From assembly GCA_015178975.1 (NCBI GenBank), contig WHVD01000105.1, positions 124,001 through 188,000 on the forward strand: 64,000 nt of DNA, given 5' to 3'. The notes below the pieces were generated by a model. That model searched no databases and was not told where the DNA came from. It saw only the letters and a list, made by a program, of their open reading frames with translations. A program made the position numbers and the translations under genes. The stretch's first letter is position 1; each line of letters begins with the position of its first letter. The DNA is from Hysterangium stoloniferum (taxonomy: Eukaryota; Basidiomycota; Agaricomycetes; Hysterangiales; Hysterangiaceae). Below, one piece after another: positions 11,330 through 21,675 of the stretch.

Positions 11330-11850
11330 GGGTATTTTTGCACACGCGGGAGTATTTAATGACGCCGCGGGAGCTTTTCTCACGGCGCGGGAGCATTTGT
11401 GGCGCCGCGGGAGTATTCTGTGACGGGGGCGGAAGTATTTCCTAACGCGCGGAGGTATTTTGTGACGCGCGGAAGTATTTGTCCACGCGCGGGAGTATTT
11501 CATTACGTGCGCGGAGGTATTTTTACATGCCTCGAAGTATTATGTCATGTGCGCGGAGGTATTTTCAGATGCCGCGGGAGCATTTTTGGAACGCGCGGGA
11601 GTATTTGTCATGCGCGGAACCATTTCATACACCGGACACATTTCCCACGAACCTCCAGTAGAATTTCCCGCGCCCTTCATGTCAGCATTTCCCGCACCGT
11701 TCACGTAAGCATTTCCCACGCAGTTCCCATAGCCATTTCCCACGCCCTTCACCGGACCATTTCCCGCGCCCCTCAAGAACACATTCCCACGACCTGTCCG
11801 GGAGAATTGCCCGCCCCCTTTTGGGAGTCTTTCCCGCGCCCTCACGGAAG
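11330..11850. repeat. GC-rich 20-24 bp degenerate repeats that flip orientation
   Basis: From 11330 to about 11635 the repeats read GCGCGGGAGTATTT followed by 4-7 variable bases. From about 11640 to 11850 they appear inverted, as CATTTCCCGCGCCCTTCA-like units. Similar repeats (CGCGGGAGCATTGTG) occur at 14105-14225 near the 5' end of Helitron B, so this is a family trait of the Helitron 5' subterminal region. Open frames across it are a by-product of the period. Confidence 0.75.
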
Positions 11851-12300
11851 CATTCGATAAAATACAATAAATGAAAATAAAATGTTTAGAAATAAATTAA
11901 AATAGAATAAATCGAAATAAAATACAGTAAATGAAAATAAAATGCTTCAAAATTACATAAAATCAGAAAAATCAGAATAAAATACAATAAATCAAAATAA
12001 AATGTTTAAAAATAGAACAAAATAAATCAAAATAAAATGGAATAAATTGAAATACAATAAAATATATCAAAATACAATACAATATATCATTTTTCCATTT
12101 TATTGAAATACAATAAAATATATCAAAATACAATACAATATATCAATGCTCTATCCATGCTCTATTAATGTTTCTTCAATGCTTATCAATTCTCAATCAA
12201 TGCTATATCATATCAATGCTGTCTCAATTGTACATCAATTCCAGTTGAATCAACTCAATCTCTATTCAGTTACTCCATTGCTTTTTTGAAACCATCACTC
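11851..12300. repeat. AT-rich AAATAAAAT-type tract
   Basis: Irregular repeats of AAATAAAAT, AATACAATAAAAT and, after 12140, TATCAATGCT-type units. A similar AT-rich tract occurs in Helitron C at 32140-32280. No gene is seen. Confidence 0.7.
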
Positions 12301-12455
12301 CTTTTACAACCATTGCTCCTTTTGAAACTGTTGCTCCTTTTCTACCCATTGTTCCTTTTGAAACCATTGTTCCATTTGTAATATTTCTTTCTGTCTTTTG
12401 TAATACCTTTTGTAATGGTTTCTGTTCTTTAAACAGTTTCCATTCTTACACTTTT

Positions 12456-13340
12456 GTGACTGTTGTTTTCTTTTGTAACTGTTGTTTTCTTTTGTAACTG
12501 TTGTTTTCTTTTGTAACTGTTGTTTTCTTTTGTAACTGTTGTTTTCCACTGTTGTTTTCTTTTGTGACCATTCTTTTCTTTTGTGACTGTTGTTTTCTTT
12601 TGTAACCATTGTTCTCTTTACCATTGTTTTCTTTTGTGACTATTATTTTCTTTTGTGACCTTTGTTTTCTTTTGTAACTGTTGTTTTCTTTTGTCACTGT
12701 TGTTTTCTTTTGTGACCATTGTAAAGGGTGTTTCCTTTGTAATGTTTGTTTCCTTTTGTTTCTCTTTATCACAATTGTTTCCTTTCATTTCGTGTTGTAA
12801 CCATTGTTTCCTTTGTAACACTTTCCATCCCCTGAACACTTTCTGCTCTGAGGTGACTTTCTGTTTTAAGGTGACTTTCTGTTCTAAGGTGACTTTCTGT
12901 TCTAAGGTGACTTTCTGTTCTAAGGTGACTTTCTGTTCTAAGGTAACTTTCCATTCTAAGGTGACTTTCCATTCTAAAGTGACATTCCGTCCTTTAAAGA
13001 CTTTCCGTCCTTTAAAGACTTTCTGAACACTTTCCATTCTGACGTTCTACGAGTTGGAACACTTTCTGTTCTTAGAACACTTTCTGTTCTAGAACACTTT
13101 CTGTTCTAGAACACTTTCTGTTCTTAGAACACTTTCAACACTTTCCGTTCTGAGAACACTTTTCATTCCTTTGTAACCATTGACTCCTTTGCAAACATTG
13201 ACTCCTTTGTAACCATTGAGTTCCTTTGTAACCGTTGATTCCTTTGTAACCATTGATTCCTTTGTAACCGGTGTTTTCTTTGTAACCATTGTTTCCTTCC
13301 TTTGTAATGGGTGTTTCCTTTATAACACTTTCCATTCCCT
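12456..13340. repeat. chain of diverged 18-bp minisatellites
   Basis: Units near TGTTGTTTTCTTTTGTAA repeat at 12456-12720, units near CTTTCTGTTCTAAGGTGA at 12840-12980, units near AACACTTTCTGTTCTTAG at 13060-13140, and units near TTTGTAACCATTGATTCC at 13165-13300. All have a period of about 18 bp and look like diverged versions of one ancestral unit, with local amplification of different variants. Confidence 0.8.
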
Positions 13341-13361
13341 GAACACTTTCCATCTAAAGTG

Positions 13362-13757
13362 ACTTTCCGTTCTAACGTGACTTTCCGTTCTAACGTGACT
13401 TTCCGTTCTAACGTGACTTTCCGTTCTAACGTGACTTTCCGTTCTAACGTGACTTTCCGTTCTAACGTGACTTTCCGTTCTAACGTGACTTTCCGTTCTA
13501 ACGTGACTTTCCGTTCTAACGTGACTTTCCGTTCTAACGTGACTTTCCGTTCTAACGTGACTTTCCGTTCTAACGTGACTTTCCGTTCTAACGTGACTTT
13601 CCGTTCTAACGTGACTTTCCGTTCTAACGTGACTTTCCGTTCTAACGTGACTTTCCGTTCTAACGTGACTTTCCGTTCTAACGTGACTTTCCGTTCTAAC
13701 GTGACTTTCCGTTCTAACGTGACTTTCCGTTCTAACGTGACTTTCCGTTCTAATGTG
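13362..13757. repeat. homogeneous minisatellite, 22 x 18 bp
   Basis: Twenty-two near-perfect copies of ACTTTCCGTTCTAACGTG; the last copy has one change. The unit length is a multiple of three and lacks stops in several frames, so long open frames exist on both strands. I regard these as spurious. The homogeneity implies recent expansion or gene conversion compared with the diverged units just upstream. Confidence 0.9.
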
Positions 13758-13800
13758 ACTTCCATTCAAACAGCTTCCCTTTTAGAACAATGGGCCTCAG

Positions 13801-13931
13801 AAATACTTAAGAGTTGTTGATGCGGGGGGGTTTGGGGGGCTTCGCCCCCCAACAAGCCGGAGCCCGCAGCGAAGTTGTGGGGCAGGTCACGAAGTGACCG
13901 CCCCGCAGCGTAGCAAGGGTTCCCAGGCTTG
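13801..13931 (+). other. Helitron A 3' terminal region with hairpins
   Basis: 131 bp beginning AAATACTTAAGAGTTGT and ending CTTG, paralogous to 29838-29968. It holds perfect hairpins at 13832-13852 (TTGGGGGGC-TTC-GCCCCCCAA) and 13885-13899 (GGTCAC-GAA-GTGACC), and a CAAG...CTTG inverted pair at the very end. Helitrons typically carry a 3' hairpin just before a CTRR terminus; here the terminus is CTTG. Confidence 0.75.
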
Positions 13932-14235
13932 TCAAATAAGTGAAAGTAGCATGGTGGGTCCGTGGGCGTTTTTAGGCACCGCAGGCCGTCTTCGTGAGGG
14001 CGCAGAGCGCCCGAGCTTTTCCCCAATTTGTGAGGGCGCGCAGCGCCCGAACCCTCTGCGTGGGAGTGTGTGACTAAGCTGATGCCCAAAGTCTCTTATT
14101 ACCTCAGCACGGGAGCAAATCCGGGAGCATTGTGCCACCGCGGGAGCATTGTGTGACATGCGCGGGAGCTTTTCCGTGACATTGGTGACGCGTGGGAACA
14201 TTTTCGGCCATAGCCGCGGGAGGCCCGGAAGCCCG
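13932..14235 (+). other. Helitron B 5' terminal region
   Basis: Homologous to 11147-11400. It includes GGTGGGTCCGTGGGCG, TTTTTAGGCACCGCAGG and two inverted motifs of the form GAGGGCGC-GCGCCCGA (14000 and 14030), followed by CGCGGGAGCATTGTG-type repeats to 14225. Confidence 0.7.
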
Positions 14236-15300
14236 CTGTAAAGCCTTGAGGCTGCCACACCTTCTCCCTTCCCCTCTCCCTCCCCCGGCTTTGTCCTCCT
14301 TCAATTGTGAGGGGCTGTTCTTTGGAATATTTCTCAAGGGATTTGGACCTATTCCAAGGTGTGCTGAAGCCTCTATTTAATTCTATTAAATTTCGCTTTT
14401 TTAATAATTAAATATATTATTCTGCAGGTATAGTCTGGCTATCCACTGGCCCTGGCCCCCCCATATTAAACATTTATCTTCTTTGAAGCATTTCCCAAGT
14501 CCTCAGGCAATATAAAAGGTGTGGTGAGGTCCTACCAATTATTAATTAATTTTCGCTTTTTTAAATGATTAAATAATTTATTTGCAGTGGAATCACCCTT
14601 TCCTGGGTGTTGTTCTCATTGATAAACAGAGTCTGAAGACTATTCCATAATATCAGGTATGTTCTGGGCTTTCTCATGCTGTTTTAATATATTTATGCAT
14701 TATTCTTCCCAATTTTGGCCTATTTTAGACCTATTTGTCTCAATTTCTTTTCCCTTGGACTCTCCACTGCTTTTTTGAGTCCTCTCTGTGAGTATAAGTG
14801 GACTATTGAAGGTGAGTCCTGTCCCTGTAATTAACCTTAGCTTTTTTTGCTCAAATATTATTTATACAGTGAAATTGACTCTCTATTCTGTGTCTTTTTG
14901 CCTTGATTTCTGTTTCTATTCTTGCTGGAAGATATAACATACCTCCAGGTTAGTATTGGTACCTTGCCTCATTCTGTTAAAAATTATTTATGCATTAATT
15001 TTCGTGTTTTTGGGCTATTTTACACCTATTTGTCTGAATTTCTTTTCCCTGGCATTCTCTACAGCCTTTGTGACCACTTTCTATAAGTATAAGTGGAGTA
15101 TTGAAAGTGAGTCCTTTTCCTGTAATTTCCTTTGGCTTATTTTAGCCTAATTCACTCCAACTCTCTGTCCCTCCTCTCTTCCCCCTCTCTTGCAGGGTTT
15201 CTGTCTCTGCTGCTGCTACTGTGATTGCTATATCATTATGGATTGAACACCTGAGCGTGATCGAGAGGAGGAGCGAAGGCAGCATAGGGCACAACTGCAA
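14236..15300 (+). promoter_or_regulatory. leader region of the Helitron gene, no gene seen
   Basis: AT-rich leader between the Helitron 5' end and the RepHel start. Similar stretches recur at 14380-14400/14545-14580 (AATTTTCGCTTTTTTAA-like) and at 14700-14830/14990-15120 (a TATTTATGCATTA-like block, then TTTGTCT-AATTTCTTTTCCC, then a TATAAGTGGA-TATTGAA block). This suggests an internal duplication. Pyrimidine-rich stretches ending in CAG before 15300 could be splice acceptors of a spliced 5' leader, but no exon was established. Confidence 0.4.
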
Positions 15301-18300
15301 ATGACATCTCCATCTGATCGTCATCGGCGTTTAGCTGTCAATTCTAATATACCACCTCCTGCTCAACCATTCCGAGATCTTCATCTTCCTGTTAGTAGAG
15401 GTCAATCTGACAATCCATTTTTGGTTCCTCAGCCAGGTGGCTCTGCTGCAAGTGGCTCTGCTGCAAGTGGCTCTGCTGCAAGTGGCTCTGCTACAGGTGG
15501 CTCTGCTATAGTTGGTTCTGATGCAGTGGCTGCCTTGCAAAGGCAGTATCTGGCTTTGCCACCATTAAAAAAACCTATTAGGCGGGGACGGGGTCGTGGA
15601 CAAGAAAATGCAACTGCACATATACAGCAGGATCATCAACCAGCAAATGTACCTGTTCAGCCACAGGCACCAGGTCGTACACAAGGCAATGTAGCTGTTC
15701 AACTGCAGCAACCAATTGAAGCCGTCCAGCCTGCAATTGGCTCTGCTGCAGTAGCTGCTCTGTATGCTCAGTATAATGCTTTACCACCATTAGACCAACC
15801 TGCTCAACTACAGCCACCGATTTTTCAATCAGCACCACATCCACAGCATGGTCATCAACCAGGAAATCAACCAGGAAATGTACCTGTACCAGTACAGCAA
15901 AGTCATTCATCTGCTCCACTACAACATAGTCATGCATCATTTAATGCAGTTCCACAAGTCCAGGCACAGCTACCCATTTTACAGTTAGCACCACTACAGA
16001 ATCACCATCCAGCTCCACAACAACAACAACCACCTATTTTGCAGTGGGCACCACCACAGCTTCACCATCCACCTGGAAATCCAGTTCCACAGCAGCAACA
16101 TATTAATGCTATTCCACAACCTCAGGTACAGGTACCCATTTTGCAGTTAGCACCACCACAGCATAACCATCCAGGTGGAAATCCAGTTCCACAACAACAA
16201 CAACAACCTATTGTACAGTGGGCACCACCACAGCTTCATCATCCACCTGGAAATCCAGTTCCACAACAACAACAACAACAACAGCCTATTGGACAGTGGG
16301 CACCACCACAGCTTCACCATCCACCTGGAAATCCAGTTCCACAACAACAGGTACCCATGTTGCAGCTAGCACCACCACATCACCATCCACCTGTTTTTCC
16401 AGCAGCAAATGCACAGCTACAGCTACAGTTGGGCCTACCCCCAGCTATTCCTCCACCTCCTGTTATTCTCCCACTTGCCCCACCCCCAGCTATTGCCCTA
16501 CCTGCAGTCAATGCCCCACCCCCAGCCATTCCAGACCCTGCAGCCATCCCTCCATTTCCACTTCCTGTTGCACAATTACCCATTGGACGGCAGCCAGTTG
16601 TGGAGGCCAGGTTTCCAAGATATGATGTGGGACATATGAACATACAGTGTTCACACTGTGGAGCTTTACACTGGATGGATGAGCGTCTGTCAGCTAGCTC
16701 TCGGACAACACCAAAGTTTGGCAAGTGTTGCAAGCAAGGAAAGATCATCCTTCCAATACTTGGACCAGTCCCTCATACCTTAAAGTCTCTTCTTGAGGAT
16801 AATACAGACAATGCCAAGGAATTTCGCAAAAATATTCGTGCATATAATAATGCATTTGCATTTATATCACTTGGTGTCAAATTAGATGAGTCTGTCTTGC
16901 AAGGTGGTCGGGGCCCATATGTCTTTAAAATACATGGTGGATTGTATCATGAGCATGGTTCCTTAATCCCATACGGGGAAGATGTATCACCCACTTATGC
17001 TCAGCTTTACATCCATGATCCTGCACTGGCACGTGAGGATGCACTGGGGAATGCATTGCAGATAAGGCAGAATCACAGGGCAAATCAGAATCTAAACAAT
17101 CAAACCTTTTCTGACTTGCAGGACATGATGGAGCAATATAATCCCTTTATAGTACTCTATCACCAGGCACATGAGCGATTGAGGACACAGGCAGAGACTC
17201 CAAGGTTACATGTTAGACTGAGCTACAAGGCTTTTACTGATCCCCGACGGTACAACCTTCCAACCAGTGATGAACTTGCAGTCATTGTGCCTGGAGATGG
17301 TGATACAGGTCAGGGTGATCCAAGGGATATTATTGTTCAGAGAAGGGGGGGGCCCTTCCATCGATTTCATGAAGGACAGGCCATTTGTACACCCCTTCAT
17401 TATGTCATGCTCTTTCCCAGGGGTGAGCGTGGTTGGTCATGGGACATTCCCTATGCAAATAACAATTGGCAGCCCCAGGCTGCACAGCAGCATGAACAAG
17501 CTGAAGAAGAAGACAAAAGTCGTAAGGTGACCCAGCGTGAATATTATGCCTATCGCCTATTTCTTAGAGCAAATGAAGCCAAAACCATTTTTTATGCACA
17601 AAAGCTGTTCCAGCAGTACATTGTTGATGCCTGGGCAGTCACAGAACAGAGCAGATTGAAGTTTCTGAGTCAAAATCAACCAAGGATACGTGCAGAACTC
17701 TACAACCAGGTCGTTGATGCTTTTTCAAATGATGATATCAATCCCAATAGTATCGGTCAGAGGGTCATACTCCCTTCTTCATTTACTGGCAGTTCAAGGG
17801 ATATGAGGCAAAGTCTGCAAAATTCTTTTGCAATCGCACGCAGTATGGCAATGCCAGCTGCTTCATCACCATGACTGCTAATCCCAATTGGGAGGAGGTC
17901 ACCCGTGAATTGCTTCCTGGCCAGACCCCTGCTGATCGCCCTGATTTGGTCTCACGTGTCTTTGCTATCAAAAAGGCTAAAATGCTGAAAATGATTACAG
18001 AGGGCCATATCTTTGGTAAAACAGTAGCACATATCCATGTCATTGAATTCCAAAAGCGGGGTCTTCCACACATGCACTGTCTTATATGGTTTGAGGAGCA
18101 GGATAAGCCAAGGACACCTGCAGATGTCGATTCAATTATTTCTGCCTGTTTTCCAGATCCTGAAACACATCCCAGACTATTTAATTTAGTAGGTCAACTC
18201 ATGACCCATGGCCCCTGCGGTCTTCATCATCCAAATGCTGCCTGTATGGCCAATGGTACATGTGGTAAATTCTTCCCAAAGGATTGGTGTGAAGCCACCA

Positions 18301-18346
18301 TTGTCAATCAGGAAGGCTATCCATTCTACCTTCGTCCCAACAATGG
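15301..18346 (+). pseudogene. Helitron RepHel transposase, N-terminal part (Rep/HUH)
   Basis: The first frame (15301-17874) has a Pro/Gln-rich N-terminus with a repeated unit containing WAPPQLHHPPGNPVPQQQ (15990-16370). A zinc-finger-like CSHCGALHW...CCKQGK follows near residue 450. Then comes the Helitron-like N domain (IHGGLYHEHGSLIP, PLHYVMLFPRGERGW, REYYAYRLF). The frame is lost near 17860 and resumes one frame over with FITMTANPNWEEV. The HUH nuclease motif is HVIEFQKRGLPHMH at about 18036. The frame is cut at 18347 by the LTR insertion. The last codons before the LTR continue cleanly into 27264 and beyond once one copy of CAGGG is removed. Role: nicking and joining in rolling-circle transposition. 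Confidence 0.9.
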
Positions 18347-18351
18347 CAGGG

Positions 18352-19071
18352 TGTTACGACCGTGTCGCAACCCTATCGGCCCCGAGGTTATCGCCACTTG
18401 TCAACGTTTCAAGTCGTCCCCTCGGAAACCATCGGCCCCGAAGCTGACGAATGTTTCGCGAAGATCAAACTCCATTTACGCCCACGTCAAATAACTCGTA
18501 TTGTCTGGTCAAACTTTGATACGTCCCCTTTATTATGTTGATCCGTTCAATCTTATGTTTCGCATATGTCTATCTATATTTGTAGTCCTCGAACCATTTC
18601 CTTTTATCGTAATTCCGCTCTCGGTTATCATCGGCCTCCAAACTAATCATAAACTTCCCGTTCCTAGTCAAGCTTATTGTTAATACCGTGTTCCGCCCTT
18701 CTCCCCATTAGTATTTTCCAGACGCCTGTTACTTGTATATGAACCCGCTGTAATTGTAGTTACTGGACAATCAGAATATCGACTCAGAATACCCTCATAC
18801 ACCTGTATCAGTCTCATACTAAGACTTCCCCCATCCGCCTTCGCGTGCGCTCGCCCACTTCCGGCCCCGACCCCTTGGCCCGACGCTCGACTTGTCCTTC
18901 GATTCTGATCGGTATCACGCCGAAAGGTACTCACTAGGACTAGTCTTCGCCCGCCCGAAATTTAAGGACATCCTGCGGATATTTGCGAGGGCGCAGCCCA
19001 TAAGCTGAAGCCAAGTCCTTCCGATCGGTCCCTGTCGGCCACCGACATTAGTCAGTTTCCAGTTCTTAACA
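18352..19071 (+). repeat. 5' LTR
   Basis: 720 bp, TGTTACGACC to TTCTTAACA. I read one difference from the 3' LTR (18434 G versus 26626 A). A TATA-like TATATGAA lies at 18736-18743, 33 bp before AATCAGAATAT at 18769. The latter is complementary to the PBS, so the RNA start (R) is inferred to be close to 18769. Confidence 0.93.
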
Positions 19072-19073
19072 GT

Positions 19074-19084
19074 ATATTCTGATT
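19074..19084 (+). promoter_or_regulatory. self-primer binding site
   Basis: ATATTCTGATT, beginning two bases after the LTR, is perfectly complementary over 11 nt to AATCAGAATAT at 18769-18779. In Tf1 of fission yeast the first 11 nt of the RNA pair with the PBS and are cleaved to prime reverse transcription, and this geometry matches. I saw no resemblance to the usual tRNA-complementary TGG start. Confidence 0.75.
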
Positions 19085-19109
19085 TCACACTCGCATTTTC
19101 CGTCTAAAC

Positions 19110-20408
19110 ATGCCTCCGAGGAAAAATGCCAAGCCTAGCGGCGAAGCAGAATCTTCCACTCTCAAGTCTCCTTTTCTGTATACAGCCCGAGCTACTCAGA
19201 AAACTCCGCTACCAGAAACCTCCGAAGAATCTCGCTTTGTGGAGATTACCGGCGATGCTGAAGAAGTAACTGAAGCAACCGATCCCGAAGCAACTGAGGA
19301 GATTAACAATCAACCAGTTTCGGAACACGAACCCGAGGATGGCGACCAACCTCAGGCTAGTGGCTCCAAGAAGTCTGCAAAGAAGAAACCGGCTCTCGAC
19401 CCTGAAGAAACATGGGAATTGTTTTCAGGTACACTAGGATCCCTTAATGAATTCCTTAAAAGCAATATCAAGGAAAAGGAACCTGGGCAAACCCGAGTCA
19501 ACAAACCCGAGCCATTTACTGGCTCAAACCCGAAGAAATTGCCGACATTCCTTATGCAATGTCGATTCAACTTTCGGGACCGCCCGGCTGCATTCGCAAC
19601 GGATGACCGAAAGGTAAACTTCGCACTCTCATACCTTAAGGATTCCGCAGCAGCCTGGTTTGAACCCGCATTTTCTGGCCTCACCTCTGAAGACCCCGAT
19701 TGGCTCCACGATTGGGATGCCTTTGTCGAGGAACTCGAAACCAACTTCGGCCCCTACGACCAAACCGGCGATGCCGAAACCGCGCTTTCTAATCTCAAAA
19801 TGAAAGACACTCAGCGCATCACCGATTATATCGTCCAGTTCAACAACCTCGCCGCGCGTTGCGACTGGGGCGATTCGGCCCTCCGTTACCAGTTTTACTC
19901 CGGCCTTCCGTCTCGCCTCAAAGACGAAGTCTCCAAAGGAGAGACCGGCAAGCCGAAAACCCTCCCTCTCATGCGCCTGAAAGCCCCAAATGCAGACGCT
20001 CGATACTGGGAACGACGTTCGGAAATCAGTCGCGAAAACCCGTCGGACAAAAAATCATCGGACAACAAAAATGCCAATAAGTCTGGTAACCAAAACACCA
20101 ATATAACTGGCAACTCGACTTCCGATAAGAAGTCCGAAAACAAAGGGTCTAACGACAAAAAAGGCAAGGGCAAACAGTCGAATAAGTCTCAAGACAAAGA
20201 CAAACCCGACCTAACTGGCAAACTCGGCTCCGATGGCAAGCTCCTACCACAGGAAAAGCAACGCCGAATGGACAACAACCTTTGTTTGTTGTGTGCAGAT
20301 CCCGGACACCGAGTCGCTGCATGCCCAAAAGCCACAAAAGCCCGATCGGCCAACACGGCCACGACCTCACAACCGGCCAAGCCGGCTGCCGAGTCGAAAA
20401 AAGATTAA
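19110..20408 (+). CDS. gag: Gag of the Gypsy element
   Basis: 432 aa. The N-terminus is charged and low-complexity. A retrotransposon-gag core follows around residues 125-260 (KPEPFTGSNPKKLPTFLMQC, AAAWFEPAF, WDAFVEELETNFGP). Then comes a basic Lys/Asn/Asp-rich linker and one CCHC zinc knuckle, CLLCADPGHRVAAC (about 20284-20325). It forms the particle and binds RNA. The pol frame overlaps its 3' end in the -1 frame, and an A6 run at 20397-20402 lies just before the stop codon. Confidence 0.9.
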   Translation: MPPRKNAKPSGEAESSTLKSPFLYTARATQKTPLPETSEESRFVEITGDAEEVTEATDPEATEEINNQPVSEHEPEDGDQPQASGSKKSAKKKPALDPEETWELFSGTLGSLNEFLKSNIKEKEPGQTRVNKPEPFTGSNPKKLPTFLMQCRFNFRDRPAAFATDDRKVNFALSYLKDSAAAWFEPAFSGLTSEDPDWLHDWDAFVEELETNFGPYDQTGDAETALSNLKMKDTQRITDYIVQFNNLAARCDWGDSALRYQFYSGLPSRLKDEVSKGETGKPKTLPLMRLKAPNADARYWERRSEISRENPSDKKSSDNKNANKSGNQNTNITGNSTSDKKSENKGSNDKKGKGKQSNKSQDKDKPDLTGKLGSDGKLLPQEKQRRMDNNLCLLCADPGHRVAACPKATKARSANTATTSQPAKPAAESKKD

Positions 20409-21675
20409 GCAACTCTCTGGATTCCGTGCGGTTGGAGAGTTGCGTTGAATCTCCTCGCACACCGGAAAATTGTCATCTTAACGCATCCGCATTGTATGAT
20501 CCTAATTCTTTGTTCATAAATCTTACTTCGGAACCTCTCGGGAGTTTCACTTTTCGAGCTCTCATAGATTCAGGTTCAACCCATTGTTTTATAGATACAA
20601 GTTTTTCCAGAAAAAATCAGTTGAAAACCTATGCAATAGATCCGATTCCGCTCCGACTTTTTGATGGTACCTCAAACTCCGTAATCTCGCAAGCCTGCGA
20701 ACTCCGACTTCGGTTCCCGTGTGGAACCTTTCAGACAGTTACGTTTTTTGTAACACAGTTGGACTCGAGCTGCTCCGTGGTTCTAGGACATAACTGGCTC
20801 ACCCGCTATAATCCGTTGATTGATTGGGTATTGGGCAGTATCCATTTCCGAACCCCGTCGGCACCCGATACGACTGTTCCGTTTCCGCCTGTTTCGGCAA
20901 ATATGGCCTCTACAGCACCTCCGGCCCCCGTGGCAAATCCGAGCTCTCCGCCGCCTGTCTCTCTAATAAACGCCGCAGCTTTTATGAGAGCCATCAATTT
21001 GGACGGCTCCCGAGCATTTACAGTCAATCTTAAAGTTGACGAAGTCACCGGTCGCTTTGCATCCCCGGTGACCGAACCGATCGCAGATTTAGAAGGTGTT
21101 CCTAAAAAATACCATGAATTTGCAGATGTCTTCAGTAAACAAAAAGCCGATCGACTCGCCCCTCACAGGCCTTACGATTTGAAAATTGATATTGAAGATG
21201 GTTCACATCCGCCCCTAGGCCCAGTTTATCCTCTCTCGCAGTCCGAATTATCGGCTATCCGAGATTTCTTGGATGAACATTTGGCTATAGGTTTTATCCG
21301 ACCCTCAAAGTCTCCCTATGGAGCCCCTGTCCTATTCGTTCGGAAAAAAGACGGTTCCCTTCGACTTTGCGTTGACTTTCGAGGACTAAACGCGATTACT
21401 CGAAAAGACAAGTACCCATTACCATTAATCTCCGATTTACTCGACGCCCCTCGGAAGGCCCGAATTTATACAAAGATAGATCTCAAACACGCCTATCATT
21501 TGGTTCGGATCGCCGAAGGCGACGAATGGAAAACGGCTTTTCGCACTCGCTATGGCTCCTTTGAATGGTTAGTAATGCCTTTCGGCCTCACCAACGCTCC
21601 GTCGGTCTTTCAACGTTTTATCAACGATGTCTTTTCCGACCTCCTTGACGTCTTTGTCATTGTGTACCTAGACGA

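Larger units (their letters stand above)
11147..13931 (+). mobile_element. Helitron A, non-autonomous
   Basis: The element starts TCAATATATAG right after a host A and ends GGCTTG, where Helitron B begins with no spacer. Its 5' 200 bp align with the start of Helitron B (GGTGGGT, then TTTTTAGGCACCGCAGG and inverted GGGCGC-GCGCCC motifs). Its last 131 bp align with the last 131 bp of Helitron B. No transposase is present. The interior consists of GC-rich short repeats, an AT-rich tract and several 18-bp minisatellites. It would have needed RepHel supplied in trans, and Helitron B is the obvious relative. Confidence 0.8.

Noticed and set aside
13362..13757. CRISPR-like array
   Set aside because: Repeats are contiguous without unique spacers, and the context is a fungal genome.
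13163..13820. Long open frames (about 150-200 codons) on both strands over the 18-bp repeats
   Set aside because: The unit length is a multiple of three and free of stops in several frames, so open frames arise automatically; no domain, start context or composition supports coding.
15578..15940. Minus-strand frame opposite the Pro/Gln-rich region
   Set aside because: By-product of the skewed codon composition of the plus-strand gene.
18501..18934. Small frames in the LTRs, repeated at 26693-27126
   Set aside because: They lie within the LTRs and are duplicated only because the LTRs are; no coding evidence.
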